Numbered from the stretch's first letter, positions 14,427-24,118 are shown. The stretch is DNA of 62,721 nucleotides from Eubacterium sp. (GCA_017446095.1 JAFSRN010000006.1:1-62721), one strand, 5' to 3'. Numbers and translations: made by a program. The notes: generated by a model from the letters alone, not told the origin.

Positions 14427-17400
14427 TTAATACTCAATTTCGCCCTTGTATACAAGGCTTGCGTCGCCCGTAAGGGTAATGCCGTCGTCGGTATAGTTCA
14501 CCACAAGGTCGCCTCCGCGCACCTTAACCGTGATGTCCTCACCCTTTTTGCAGTAGCCGTTTTCTACCGCTGCAACAACTGCCGCGCACGCGCCCGTGCC
14601 GCAAGCCATAGTTTCGCCGTTGCCGCGCTCCCACACGCGCATTTTGATTGTAGAGGCGTTAACCACCCTAACAAATTCAGTGTTGACGCGCTCGGGGAAG
14701 ATGTCTGCATTTTCAAACTGCGGACCGATTTTTGCAATGTCAACCTTATCAACGTTGTCAACAAACACCACGCAGTGCGGGTTGCCGACTGATACGCAGT
14801 TGATGTGGTACTTGTCGCCCGCGATTTTTACCTTGCGGTCGATAACGCTGTCGCCGTCAAGGGCAACGGGAATATCTGCAGGCGTAAGCACAGCCTTGCC
14901 CATCTGCACGGTTGCGCTGCTGATCTTGCCTTCGCGCGTGAATACGCGAATGTGCCTGATGCCCGACGCGGTTTCAATGGACATCTTGTCCTTCTTAACC
15001 ATATCATTATCGTAAAGGAACTTGCCCACGCAGCGTATGCAGTTGCCCGCCATCTTGCCCTCAGAGCCGTCAAGGTTGAATATGCGCATCTTCGCGTCCG
15101 CAATGTCGCTGTTTTCAATCAGCACAATGCCGTCGCCGCCTATTGAGTAGTTGCGGTCGCAGAACTCAATGGCAAAGCTTTCGGGGCAGGTGATGATGCC
15201 GCATTGGTTGTTGAAGAATATGTAGTCGTCGCCCGTGCCCTGCATCTTTGAGAATTTAAGTATGCCCTTGTCGGTGCGCATATCGTTTATGTCCACAAGT
15301 TCGGTGTTATTTTCGTTATAACGCGAAGCGATGATGTCCGCAAGCGCGTTTGCCGTGTCAAGAGAAGTCAGCGTAGCGATGCCAAGCTGATTTGCGCGGT
15401 TGTGCAGTTTTATGTAGTCGGCAATCGACTTTTTGTCGCTCTTGCCGGTGTAAACAATGTAGTCAAGCTCGCCCGATTCCACAAGGTCCATAATCGAGTT
15501 ATCCTCGCGCAGCTTGTTGACTACGCTAACCTCAATGCCAAGCTTTTCAATCTCCTTAGCGGTTTCTGGCGTTGCCCAGATTTTTGCGCCGAGGTCGTCA
15601 AGCTTCTTTGCAAGATTTACAATTTCAAACCTGTCCTGCCTGGTTACGGTGATTAGCACGCCGTGGCCTTTTTTTGCGCCGTCAACGTTAAAGCCTGCGC
15701 TTACAAGACCTTTAAACAGCGCTTCCTTAAGGTTTTTACCAACGCCTAAAACCTCGCCCGTGGACTTCATTTCAGGTCCTAATTGTGAGTTGACGTCGTT
15801 TAACTTTTCAAAGCTGAAAACAGGCACTTTTACCGCAAAGTACGGCGGAACGTGATAGAGCCCTGTGCCGTAGCCGAGTTCTTTGAGCGTTGAGCCTACC
15901 ATAATTTTGGACGCAAGTTCAACCATCGGCACGCCCGTAACCTTGCTGATGTAGGGGATTGTGCGCGATGCACGCGGATTAACCTCAATAACATACAATT
16001 CGTTCTGGTAAATCAGGTACTGGATGTTAACAAGTCCCTTTGTGCCGAGGGAAAGCGCCAGCTTTTCGGAAATATCGCAAACCTTGTCAAGCATAAGGTC
16101 GTTGAGGTTGTACGGCGGATATACGGCAATTGAGTCGCCGCTGTGTACGCCTGCGCGCTCGATATGCTCCATAATACCGGGGATAAGCACGTCCTTGCCG
16201 TCGCTGATGCAGTCAACCTCAAGCTCGGTACCCATCATATACTTATCCACAAGCACAGGGTTTTCAATGTGCTGCGCAAGGATAAGTTCCATATACTGCT
16301 TTGTGTCGACGTCGGTGTAGGCGATAGTCATATTCTGACCGCCGATTACATAAGACGGGCGCAGCAGAACAGGGTAGCTGAGGTCGTTTGCCGCCGTTAG
16401 CGCGTCGTCAAGCGTCATAACGCTTGTGCCCTTCGGACGGAAGATGTCGAACTTTTCAAGCAGCGCGTCAAAGCGCTCTCTGTCCTCCGCAATGTCGATT
16501 GATTCAGCCGAAGTGCCGAGGATGGTAATTCCGTTTTCGTCAAGGAACTTTGTGAGCTTGATTGCAGTCTGACCGCCGAAGGCAACCACAACGCCAATCG
16601 GGTTTTCCGCCTTGATGATGTTCATCACATCTTCGTTAGTCAGCGGCTCAAAGTACAGCCTGTCACCCGTGTCAAAGTCGGTGGATACGGTTTCGGGGTT
16701 GTTGTTGACGAGTATAACCTCGTACCCAAGTTCTTTAAGCGTCCATACGCAGTGTACGGATGAATAGTCAAACTCAATGCCCTGACCTATGCGAATAGGA
16801 CCCGAGCCGAGTACAATAATCTTTTCTTTACCGCTTTGGGGCAGGGTGCGCGATTCGCAGTGCTCGTCGTAAGTAGAATAGAAGTACGGCGTCTGCGCGG
16901 CGAACTCTGCGGCGCAGGTGTCTACCATTTTGTAAACGCAGTCGCGGTGGTATGCAAGCGAGCTGCCGCTGATTTTTTCAAGCGCCTTGTCGGTGTAGCC
17001 GAGCTTTTTGCCCTTGATGTACATCTCTTTTGAAAGGGGCTCATTGGCGATTGCCTTTTCATACTCTGCAAGGTTTTTGAGTTTGTATAAAAACCACTCG
17101 TCAATAAGGGTAATCTTATGTATCTCGTCAACGCCTGTGCCGTTTTTTAGTGCGGTAAACACCGTAAACAGGCGCAGGTCGTCCTGACTGTGCAGTTTAG
17201 CGTTGATGTCCACGCCGTCAAGCGCAGGATTGTTAAGCGTGTCAAGCCCGATTTCCGCACCGCGAACAGCCTTCATAATCGCCGCTTCAAACGAGGGCGC
17301 AATGCTCATAACCTCGCCCGTTGCCTTCATCTGCGTGCCGAGCTTGCGCGAAGCCTGCACAAACTTGTCAAACGGCCACTTCGGTACCTTAACCACAACG

Positions 17401-18455
17401 TAGTCAAGAGTCGGCTCAAAGCAGGCACAGGTCTTGCCTGTAACGTCGTTTTTGATTTCGTCAAGCGTGTAGCCGAGCGCAATCTTTGTTGTAACCTTGG
17501 CAATCGGGTAGCCCGTCGCCTTGGAAGCAAGCGCGGACGAGCGGCTTACACGCGGATTAACCTCTATTACGCTGTATTCAAAGCTTTCGGGATTGAGCGC
17601 AAACTGGCAGTTGCAGCCGCCCTCAATGCCGAGTTCTGTAATAATATCAAGCGAAGCCGTGCGCAGCATCTGGTATTCCTTGTCGGCAAGTGTAACGGCA
17701 GGCGCAATTACAATGCTGTCGCCAGTGTGCACGCCCACAGGGTCAAAGTTTTCCATAGAGCAAACCGCAATAACGTTGCCCGCACTGTCGCGCATAACCT
17801 CAAACTCAATCTCCTTCCAGCCGGCGATGTATTTTTCAACAAGCACCTGCGTAATGGGGGAGAGCATAAGTCCGTTTTTGGCAATAACGGAGAGTTCCTT
17901 TTCGTTGTACGCAACGCCGCCGCCTGCACCGCCGAGCGTGAACGCAGGGCGGATAATAACAGGGTAGCCGATTTCGCTTGCAATGCGCTTTGCGTTTTCT
18001 AAATCGTTTGCGATTTCAGACGGCACAACAGGTTGGTTGAGTTTAACCATCGTGTCGCGGAACATCTGCCTGTCCTCAGCCTTGTCGATAGCTTCGGCGT
18101 TTGTGCCGAGCAGCTTAACGCCCATCTTTTCAAGGTAGCCGTTTTTTGCAAGCTGCATACCGATAGTAAGCCCCGTCTGTCCGCCAAGTCCGCAAAGGAT
18201 TGAGTCGGGGCGCTCTTTTTCTATAATTCTTTTAACCGTTTTTTCGGTAAGCGGTTCAAGGTAAATGCGGTCGGCAAGCGCCTTGTCCGTCATAATTGTT
18301 GCAGGGTTGGAGTTTACAAGCACAACCTCAATGCCCTCGTCCTTGAGCACGCGGCACGCCTGCGCGCCTGCGTAGTCAAACTCCGCCGCCTGACCTATAA
18401 CAATAGGTCCGGAACCGATTACAAGTACCTTTTTTATGTCTTTATTCAGAGGCAT
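14427..18455 (-). CDS. carB: Fusion of carbamoyl-phosphate synthase large subunit and diaminopimelate epimerase
   Basis: One uninterrupted 1342-codon frame. Residues 1 to about 1058 are a complete CarB: two ATP-grasp synthetase halves starting VLVIGSGPIVIGQAAEFDYAG and IIVLGSGPIRIGQGIEFDYSS, and a C-terminal MGS allosteric domain (GVLITVTRQDRFEIVNLA...NTELVDINDMR). Residues about 1063-1342 are a complete DapF: KFSKMQGTGDDYIFFNN, YSIGGDGIVLIE, the second catalytic cysteine in ETMACGTGACA, and HINCVSVGNPHCVVF. The junction near 15270 has a short linker. An internal Met (codon 1059) could also start a free DapF. At the first catalytic Cys position DapF reads MAGNCIRC instead of MCGNGIRC. CarB makes carbamoyl phosphate for ArgF; DapF makes meso-DAP for lysine and peptidoglycan. 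Confidence 0.93.
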   Translation of the reverse strand: MPLNKDIKKVLVIGSGPIVIGQAAEFDYAGAQACRVLKDEGIEVVLVNSNPATIMTDKALADRIYLEPLTEKTVKRIIEKERPDSILCGLGGQTGLTIGMQLAKNGYLEKMGVKLLGTNAEAIDKAEDRQMFRDTMVKLNQPVVPSEIANDLENAKRIASEIGYPVIIRPAFTLGGAGGGVAYNEKELSVIAKNGLMLSPITQVLVEKYIAGWKEIEFEVMRDSAGNVIAVCSMENFDPVGVHTGDSIVIAPAVTLADKEYQMLRTASLDIITELGIEGGCNCQFALNPESFEYSVIEVNPRVSRSSALASKATGYPIAKVTTKIALGYTLDEIKNDVTGKTCACFEPTLDYVVVKVPKWPFDKFVQASRKLGTQMKATGEVMSIAPSFEAAIMKAVRGAEIGLDTLNNPALDGVDINAKLHSQDDLRLFTVFTALKNGTGVDEIHKITLIDEWFLYKLKNLAEYEKAIANEPLSKEMYIKGKKLGYTDKALEKISGSSLAYHRDCVYKMVDTCAAEFAAQTPYFYSTYDEHCESRTLPQSGKEKIIVLGSGPIRIGQGIEFDYSSVHCVWTLKELGYEVILVNNNPETVSTDFDTGDRLYFEPLTNEDVMNIIKAENPIGVVVAFGGQTAIKLTKFLDENGITILGTSAESIDIAEDRERFDALLEKFDIFRPKGTSVMTLDDALTAANDLSYPVLLRPSYVIGGQNMTIAYTDVDTKQYMELILAQHIENPVLVDKYMMGTELEVDCISDGKDVLIPGIMEHIERAGVHSGDSIAVYPPYNLNDLMLDKVCDISEKLALSLGTKGLVNIQYLIYQNELYVIEVNPRASRTIPYISKVTGVPMVELASKIMVGSTLKELGYGTGLYHVPPYFAVKVPVFSFEKLNDVNSQLGPEMKSTGEVLGVGKNLKEALFKGLVSAGFNVDGAKKGHGVLITVTRQDRFEIVNLAKKLDDLGAKIWATPETAKEIEKLGIEVSVVNKLREDNSIMDLVESGELDYIVYTGKSDKKSIADYIKLHNRANQLGIATLTSLDTANALADIIASRYNENNTELVDINDMRTDKGILKFSKMQGTGDDYIFFNNQCGIITCPESFAIEFCDRNYSIGGDGIVLIENSDIADAKMRIFNLDGSEGKMAGNCIRCVGKFLYDNDMVKKDKMSIETASGIRHIRVFTREGKISSATVQMGKAVLTPADIPVALDGDSVIDRKVKIAGDKYHINCVSVGNPHCVVFVDNVDKVDIAKIGPQFENADIFPERVNTEFVRVVNASTIKMRVWERGNGETMACGTGACAAVVAAVENGYCKKGEDITVKVRGGDLVVNYTDDGITLTGDASLVYKGEIEY

Positions 18456-19527
18456 CGTCGCTACCTCCCATCATACCTATAAACTTGTCAAATATAAACC
18501 GCGTGTCGTGCGGACCGCTGCAGGCTTCCGGATGGAACTGCACGGAAAACGCCCTTTTATCGGGATAATCAACGCCCTCGCAGGTGCCGTCGTTTGCGTT
18601 GATGTACGACACAACGCCGCCCGCAGCCTCAACGCTTTCGTTAATAACAGCGTAGCCGTGGTTTTGCGAGGATATGTAAGTCCTGCCCGTTTCAAGGTTT
18701 TTAACAGGCTGGTTAACTCCGCGGTGACCGTATTTGAGTTTGGTCGTTTCGCCGCCCATGGCAAGCGCAAGCAGCTGATGACCAAGGCAGATGCCGAAAA
18801 TCGGCACGTTGCCCACAAGCTTTTTGATTTCCTCAATAATCTCCGTATTCTCGGCAGGGTCGCCGGGGCCGTTTGAGAGCATAATACCGTCCACGCCGAG
18901 GTTCAGAATATCCTCCGCCTTTGTGTCGTGCGGCATAACAGCCACGTTGCAGCCGCGCTTTTGCAGCTCACGCACAATGTTACCCTTCGCGCCGAAGTCA
19001 AGAAGAACGACGTTGTACTTGTGTTCTTCGCTCGGGTGCAGCTGCGCGCGAGTGTCGGAAACACTTTTAACCGCGTCAGTAACCCTGTACGCGGCAAGCT
19101 TTTCGTTATCTATATTCCTCGGGTCAGACGTGATAATAGCGTTCATAACGCCTGCTTCACGGATAATCTTTGTGATTTCGCGCGTGTCAACGCCGTACAC
19201 GCCCACAATGCCGTTGTTCTTAAGGAACTTGTCAAGCGTTTCTTCACATCTGAAGTTGCTTGGCTCATCGCATTTTTCGCGTACAACGTATGCGCTGACG
19301 TAGCTTTTTTTACTTTCCATATCCTCGGCAATAATTCCGTAGTTGCCGATGAGAGGGAAGGTCTGCATTACTATCTGACCGTAGTAGCTCGGGTCGGTCA
19401 GCGTTTCAATGTAGCCGCCCATACCTGTGGTAAACACAAGCTCGCCGAGCACATCGCCGTCCGCGCCGAATCTGTAGCCCTTAAAAACGTCGCCGTTTTC
19501 AAGGCAAATGTAAACTTCTTTATCCAT
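18442..19527 (-). CDS. carA: Carbamoyl-phosphate synthase small subunit
   Basis: A 361-residue glutamine amidotransferase subunit. The N-terminal CPSase domain includes LVFTTGMGGYIETLTDPSYYG; the class I GATase domain has the nucleophile Cys in FGICLGHQLLALAMGG and the catalytic His in AFSVQFHPEACSGP. It delivers ammonia to CarB and overlaps the start of carB-dapF by 14 bp. It lies downstream of argF after a short heptamer-repeat gap. Confidence 0.96.
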   Translation of the reverse strand: MDKEVYICLENGDVFKGYRFGADGDVLGELVFTTGMGGYIETLTDPSYYGQIVMQTFPLIGNYGIIAEDMESKKSYVSAYVVREKCDEPSNFRCEETLDKFLKNNGIVGVYGVDTREITKIIREAGVMNAIITSDPRNIDNEKLAAYRVTDAVKSVSDTRAQLHPSEEHKYNVVLLDFGAKGNIVRELQKRGCNVAVMPHDTKAEDILNLGVDGIMLSNGPGDPAENTEIIEEIKKLVGNVPIFGICLGHQLLALAMGGETTKLKYGHRGVNQPVKNLETGRTYISSQNHGYAVINESVEAAGGVVSYINANDGTCEGVDYPDKRAFSVQFHPEACSGPHDTRFIFDKFIGMMGGSDDASE

Positions 19528-19533
19528 AAAATC

Positions 19534-19566
19534 AATTCCTAATTCCGCATTCCGAATTCCGAATTA
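19534..19566. repeat. ATTCCGA heptamer run
   Basis: Degenerate ATTCCTA/ATTCCGC/ATTCCGA copies between carA and argF. Confidence 0.7.
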
Positions 19567-20466
19567 TCCAAGTAGTTTTACTAAAACCGCCTTCTGCGCA
19601 TGCAGTCTGTTTTCCGCCTCGTCAAAAATCTCATCTGCGTGTGCTTCAAACACCTTTGCAGTAATTTCCTCCTCACGGTGAGCAGGCAGGCAGTGCAGCA
19701 CCATTGCATCGGGCTTTGCCGCAGCCATAACTGCGTCGTTAATCTGGAAGTCCTTAAACACCTTTTCGCGCTCTGCCTTTTCCTCCTCCTGACCCATGGA
19801 AGCCCATACGTCTGTGTAGAGGATGTCCGCGTCCTTTACGCACGCCATAATGTCGTCAGACACGGTGAGTTTGCCGTTTTCCTCTGCCCACTTCATCAGA
19901 TCTGCATCAGGCTCATAGCCGTCGGGGCAGGCGATTGCGCACTCAATGCCCATTGTTACGCAGCCTGCAATAAGGCTGTTTGCCATGTTGTTGCCGTCGC
20001 CCACAAAGCAGAGCTTGAGCCCGTCAAAACTCTTTTTGTACTCACGGATTGTCATAAGGTCGGCAAGCACCTGGCATGGATGGCAGTAGTCTGTAAGTCC
20101 GTTGATAATCGGGATTGAGCCGTACTCTGCAAGCGCTTCAACTTCGCTCTGCTCAAAGGTGCGTATCATAATGCCGTCAAGGTAGCGCGAAAGAACTCTT
20201 GCCGTGTCCTCAACAGGTTCGCCCCTGCCGATTTGCAAGTCGCGGTTGGAGAGGAAAAGCGCCTGACCGCCAAGCTGATACATACCTGTTTCAAAGCTTA
20301 CGCGTGTGCGCGTTGAGCTTTTTTGAAAAATCATACCAAGCGTTTTGCCTGCAAGGTGATGATGCTCAATGCCGTTGTGGCTTTCGTATTTAAGCTGGTC
20401 GGCAAGGTTAAGTATTTCAAGAATTTCCTTTTTGCTTAAATCCTGTAACTTGAGTAAATGCTTCAT
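19564..20466 (-). CDS. argF: Ornithine carbamoyltransferase
   Basis: A 300-residue enzyme that converts ornithine and carbamoyl phosphate to citrulline. Signatures: FQKSSTRTRVSFETGMYQLGG (carbamoyl phosphate loop), NGLTDYCHPCQVLAD and the ornithine-binding HCLPAHREEEI. It overlaps the end of argD by 4 bp (ATGA) and sits before carA, so production of carbamoyl phosphate and its use are co-expressed. Confidence 0.96.
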   Translation of the reverse strand: MKHLLKLQDLSKKEILEILNLADQLKYESHNGIEHHHLAGKTLGMIFQKSSTRTRVSFETGMYQLGGQALFLSNRDLQIGRGEPVEDTARVLSRYLDGIMIRTFEQSEVEALAEYGSIPIINGLTDYCHPCQVLADLMTIREYKKSFDGLKLCFVGDGNNMANSLIAGCVTMGIECAIACPDGYEPDADLMKWAEENGKLTVSDDIMACVKDADILYTDVWASMGQEEEKAEREKVFKDFQINDAVMAAAKPDAMVLHCLPAHREEEITAKVFEAHADEIFDEAENRLHAQKAVLVKLLG

Positions 20467-21626
20467 TTTTCGATTGCCTCCTTGAGAATCTTAATACCTT
20501 CATCTATATCATCGTAATCAATAATCAGCGGCGGAAGAAGTCGCACCTTGTTGTGGTGCGCCGTCAGCACAAGCAGACCATTTTTAAGGCACTCTTTTGC
20601 AACATCCGCGGCGTTCTTGTCGGTTTCAATACCAATCATCAAGCCCAGACCTGTAACGTTTTTAACGCTGTCAATCTCATACAGCTTGGCTGTTATGTAT
20701 TCGCCCTTTTCGCTGACGGTTTTCATAAACTCATCGTCAATGCGCTTAACAATGTTAACCGCGCCTGCCGCTGCAATCGGGTTGCCGCCGAAGGTCGAAC
20801 CGTGGCTCGACGGCGTAACGCAGTCTGCAACCTTTTCGCCAAACAGCACCGCACCAATCGGCAGACCGCCGCCAAGTCCCTTTGCGGTAGTCACAATGTC
20901 GGGCGTGATGCCAAAGTTCTCGTACGCAAAGTATCTGCCTGTTCTGCCGTTGCCGGTCTGCACCTCATCGCAGATAAGCAGAATGTCCTTTTCCTTTGCA
21001 ATCTCATCAAGGGCATTAACAAAATCGTGGTTAAGGCAGTTTACGCCGCCTTCGCCCTGTATGCACTCAAACATAATCGCGCACACGTCGTCAGTTGCCA
21101 TCTTTCTAATCGCGTCAATGTCGTTAGCAGGGCAGTACTTAAAGCCCTCTGTAAACGGCGCAAAAATTGTGTGGAATTCATCCTGTCCTGTCGCAGCAAG
21201 AGTTGTAATCGTCCTGCCGTGGAACGAATCGCACAGTGTGATAATCGTCTTTCTGCCTTCGCCGTACTTGTCAAAACTGTACTTGCGCGCAAACTTGATT
21301 GCGCACTCGTTAGCCTCTGCACCCGAGTTGCCGAAGAATACCTTCTTCATCCCCGTTTTTTCGCACAGAAGCTGCGCAAGCTCAGCGCACGGACGCGTGT
21401 AGTAAAGGTTGCTTGTGTGCTGCACCTTGTCAAGCTGCTCAATAACAGCCGCTTTCCACTCGTCGTCAGCAATGCCAAGCGCGTTAACGCCGATGCCCGA
21501 TGTAAAATCTATGTATTTTTTACCGTCCTCATCGTACAGCGCGGCGCCCTTGCCCTTTGCAAGGCAAACGTCAAACCGCCCGTACGAATGTGCAACGTAT
21601 TCGTTGTCAAGTTGTTTAGTGTTCAT
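20463..21626 (-). CDS. argD: Acetylornithine aminotransferase
   Basis: A 387-residue class III PLP aminotransferase. The N-terminus has YVAHSYGRFDVCLAKGKGA, the cofactor region GNSGAEANECAIKFARKYSF, the PLP-linked Lys is in VTTAKGLGGGLPIGAVLFG and the aspartate contacting the pyridine N is in ICDEVQTGNGRTG. It transfers the amino group to N-acetylglutamate semialdehyde. It is the fourth gene of the arginine operon. Confidence 0.95.
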   Translation of the reverse strand: MNTKQLDNEYVAHSYGRFDVCLAKGKGAALYDEDGKKYIDFTSGIGVNALGIADDEWKAAVIEQLDKVQHTSNLYYTRPCAELAQLLCEKTGMKKVFFGNSGAEANECAIKFARKYSFDKYGEGRKTIITLCDSFHGRTITTLAATGQDEFHTIFAPFTEGFKYCPANDIDAIRKMATDDVCAIMFECIQGEGGVNCLNHDFVNALDEIAKEKDILLICDEVQTGNGRTGRYFAYENFGITPDIVTTAKGLGGGLPIGAVLFGEKVADCVTPSSHGSTFGGNPIAAAGAVNIVKRIDDEFMKTVSEKGEYITAKLYEIDSVKNVTGLGLMIGIETDKNAADVAKECLKNGLLVLTAHHNKVRLLPPLIIDYDDIDEGIKILKEAIEK

Positions 21627-21644
21627 ATATAATCTCCGATTTTT

Positions 21645-21737
21645 GTGTTAAGTGTTAAGTATTAAGTGTTAAGCTATCGGGTGCTGCGCACAGCTATTAT
21701 AATAGGTGTGGACAAAGTCCACCAAACAGCTTAAAAC
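21645..21737. repeat. Heptamer-flanked GGTGTGGAC hairpin element
   Basis: The left arm is four GTGTTAA-type heptamers (21645-21673), the core a hairpin AATAGGTGTGGAC-AAA-GTCCACC (21701-21723) and the right arm CTTAAAACTTAAAGC. The stem uses A-T where other copies use G-C (GTGGAC/GTCCAC versus GTGGGC/GCCCAC). Confidence 0.75.
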
Positions 21738-21755
21738 TTAAAGCATAAAACCAAT

Positions 21756-22616
21756 CTATTTTGTAATGCGGAACATCGTACCCATACCTTCATCTGTAAG
21801 CATTTCCATAAGTATGGAGTGGGGTACACGTCCGTCGATAATAAACGCTTTTCTGCAGCCCTGGCGCAGCGCCTTGGTCATACCGTCAATCTTCGGTATC
21901 ATACCGCCGCTGATAATGCCCTCTGCAATCAGCGCAGGCGTGTCGGAAACGTAAACGCGATGAATCAGCGTGCTCGGGTCGTCCTTATCCCTGCAAAGAC
22001 CAACCGTGTCGGTCATAGAGATAAGCGCTTCCGCCTTCAGCGCGCCTGCAATTGCCGCTGCAACTGTGTCCGCATTGATGTTGTAGCATTCGCCGTTTTC
22101 GCCGTATCCGATGGTCGAAATTACGGGAATCCAGCCGTTGTTCAGTATTTCCGTAACGGCTTCCATATCGGTTTCAACAATCTCGCCCACAAAGCCGTGC
22201 GTGTCGTCGTACGGCTCACATTTAATCATATTTGCGTCCATGCCGGAAAGACCGAGCGCGTGTCCGCCGAGGTTGCCGATTTTGCAAACAAGATCCTTGT
22301 TAACCTTGCCAGCAAGCACCATCTGCACCACGTCAACCGTGTCCTTATCTGTAACGCGCAGACCGTCCTCAAACTTGCTCTCAATGTTCATCTTGTCAAG
22401 CGTTTTGTTGATTTCCGGTCCGCCGCCGTGCACAAGCACAACCTTGATGCCGATAGTCGTCAGCAGCACCAAATCACGCATAACAGCCTCTTTAAGTTCT
22501 TCGTTAATCATAGCGTTACCGCCGTACTTAACAACAATAACCTTGTCGCGGTACAGCTGAATATTCGGCAGCGCCTCCGCGAGTATATGTGCCTTTTGCA
22601 TATTGTCAATATTCAT
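21756..22616 (-). CDS. argB: Acetylglutamate kinase
   Basis: A 286-residue amino acid kinase fold enzyme: VIVVKYGGNAMINEELK (ATP loop), VLVHGGGPEINKTLDKM, GLSGMDANMIKCE and the C-terminal GGMIPKIDGMTKALRQG. It phosphorylates N-acetylglutamate. Acetylglutamate kinases of operons that recycle acetyl through ArgJ are often arginine-inhibited; whether this one is cannot be read here. It is separated from argJ by a repeat-filled gap of 143 bp. Confidence 0.95.
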   Translation of the reverse strand: MNIDNMQKAHILAEALPNIQLYRDKVIVVKYGGNAMINEELKEAVMRDLVLLTTIGIKVVLVHGGGPEINKTLDKMNIESKFEDGLRVTDKDTVDVVQMVLAGKVNKDLVCKIGNLGGHALGLSGMDANMIKCEPYDDTHGFVGEIVETDMEAVTEILNNGWIPVISTIGYGENGECYNINADTVAAAIAGALKAEALISMTDTVGLCRDKDDPSTLIHRVYVSDTPALIAEGIISGGMIPKIDGMTKALRQGCRKAFIIDGRVPHSILMEMLTDEGMGTMFRITK

Positions 22617-22638
22617 ATAAAATCTCCTACACCTTATT

Positions 22639-22752
22639 GCCTCCCTTGTGTAAAGGGAGGTGGCTGCCGTCAGGCAGTCGGAGGGATTGTTTCAACCCCT
22701 GTAGGGGCGATTTATAAATCACCCGCGGGTCAATCGTGATAGACCCCTACAA
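22639..22752. repeat. Composite repeat in the argJ-argB gap
   Basis: Contains CCTCCCTTGTGTAAAGGGAGG followed by GTGGCTGCC-GTCA-GGCAGTC (22640-22682) and then facing GTAG units: TGTAGGGGCGATTTATAAATC from 22703 and a minus copy ending ATAGACCCCTACA near 22752. Confidence 0.7.
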
Positions 22753-22759
22753 ATTATCA

Positions 22760-24013
22760 TTAAGTGCGATAATCTCCATTTATCTTAACATAATCATACG
22801 TCAAATCGCAGCCCCATGCGGTTGCGCAGCGCTCACCCTCGTTGAGGTAAACGTTAACCGCAATCTCATCGCTCTTCAGTATTTCAGCCGCCTTTTCTTC
22901 GGAAAAGTCAACGCCTGCGCCGTTTTCGCAAACCTTGATTGTGCCGAATTCGCTTGTAATATCAACGTCAACTTTATTGATGTCAAACTCCGCGTCAGCG
23001 TAGCCTACAGCGCAGAGAATCCTGCCCCAGTTAGCGTCCTCGCCGAAAATCGCGCATTTAAGCAGATTTGAGCAAACCACGCTCTTTGCAACCGTCCTTG
23101 CAGCTTCAACATCCTTTGCGCCCCAGCAGGTGCAGACGAGCAGCTTTGTTGCGCCCTCGCCGTCCTTGGCAAGCATCTTTGTAAGGTTAGCCATAACCTC
23201 GCACAGCGCGCTCTTAAATATTTCGTACGCCTCGCCATCGCAGGTGATTTCATCATTGCACGCAAGTCCGTTTGCCATCAGCAGCACCATATCGTTTGTT
23301 GATGTGTCGCCGTCGATTGAAAGGCAGTTGTAAGTAATCTGAACAATGTCCGAAAGCGCTTTTTGCAGCATCTCGGCAGATATCGCGCAGTCGGTGGTGA
23401 TAAAGTTCAGCGTGGTCGCCATATTCGGGTGAATCATGCCCGAGCCCTTTGCCATACCGCCGATTCTGCAGGTAGTGCCGCCGATTTTGAATTCAACGGC
23501 AAATTCCTTCTTTACCGTGTCGGTCGTCATAATCGCAGTTGCCGCCTCAAGATTCTTGCCGTAGTCAAGCGACTTTACAAGACCTGGCACAGCAGCCTCA
23601 ATCGGCTCAATCGGAAGCACCTGACCAATAACGCCCGTAGACGCAACAAGTACGTCCTCCGTATTAATGCCCATCTCGTCAGCTACAAGCTCGCACATTC
23701 TTTCCGCCTTTTCAACACCGTCCGCGTTGCAGGTGTTCGCGTTCTTTGAGTTCGCAATTACCGCAAGCGCCTTGTTGCCCGACTTTTCAAGATTAGCCTT
23801 TGTAACAAGCAGGGGCGCGCCCTTAACCTTGTTTTGCGTGTAAACCGCAGCCGTGTTAGCAGGCACGTCGGATGTAAAAAGGCATATGTCATTTTTATGC
23901 TTAATGTCGGGGCTGTCGTTTGCAGGCTTTTTGATGCCGCAGTAAGTGCCGCTTGCCTTGTAGCCCTGCGCGGCACAGATGCCGCCGTCGATATAAGTAA
24001 AATCCAGCTTCAT
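22760..24013 (-). CDS. argJ: Bifunctional ornithine acetyltransferase/N-acetylglutamate synthase
   Basis: A 417-residue ArgJ. The self-cleavage site is in KGSGMIHPNMATTLNF (between Ala and Thr), giving alpha and beta chains. The N-terminal part GGICAAQGYKASGTYCGIKK and DVPANTAAVYTQNKVKGAPL are typical; the C-terminus has ANWGRILCAVGYADAEFD. It regenerates N-acetylglutamate by transferring acetyl from N-acetylornithine, which fits the absence of argA and argE in this operon. Confidence 0.95.
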   Translation of the reverse strand: MKLDFTYIDGGICAAQGYKASGTYCGIKKPANDSPDIKHKNDICLFTSDVPANTAAVYTQNKVKGAPLLVTKANLEKSGNKALAVIANSKNANTCNADGVEKAERMCELVADEMGINTEDVLVASTGVIGQVLPIEPIEAAVPGLVKSLDYGKNLEAATAIMTTDTVKKEFAVEFKIGGTTCRIGGMAKGSGMIHPNMATTLNFITTDCAISAEMLQKALSDIVQITYNCLSIDGDTSTNDMVLLMANGLACNDEITCDGEAYEIFKSALCEVMANLTKMLAKDGEGATKLLVCTCWGAKDVEAARTVAKSVVCSNLLKCAIFGEDANWGRILCAVGYADAEFDINKVDVDITSEFGTIKVCENGAGVDFSEEKAAEILKSDEIAVNVYLNEGERCATAWGCDLTYDYVKINGDYRT

Positions 24014-24070
24014 ATCATTCTCCTAAATTAATTATGAATTATGGTGACTCGCTACGCTCGGACAATAAAT

Positions 24071-24097
24071 CGGGACGTCGAGGACGCCGTCCCCTAC
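24071..24097 (-). repeat. GTAG REP, minus orientation
   Basis: GGGACGTCGAGGACGCCGTC ending CCCTACG, facing the plus copy at 24119-24147. Confidence 0.8.
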
Positions 24098-24118
24098 GAT
24101 TGCTTGTTCGTGAGTGTT

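Noticed and set aside
17190-18002. A 270-codon frame antisense to carB
   Set aside because: It is a shadow of a highly conserved coding region; its composition is Arg/Asn/Val-rich and it has no ribosome site.
20553-21632. A 359-codon frame antisense to argD
   Set aside because: Same reason: a mirror of a well-identified gene.
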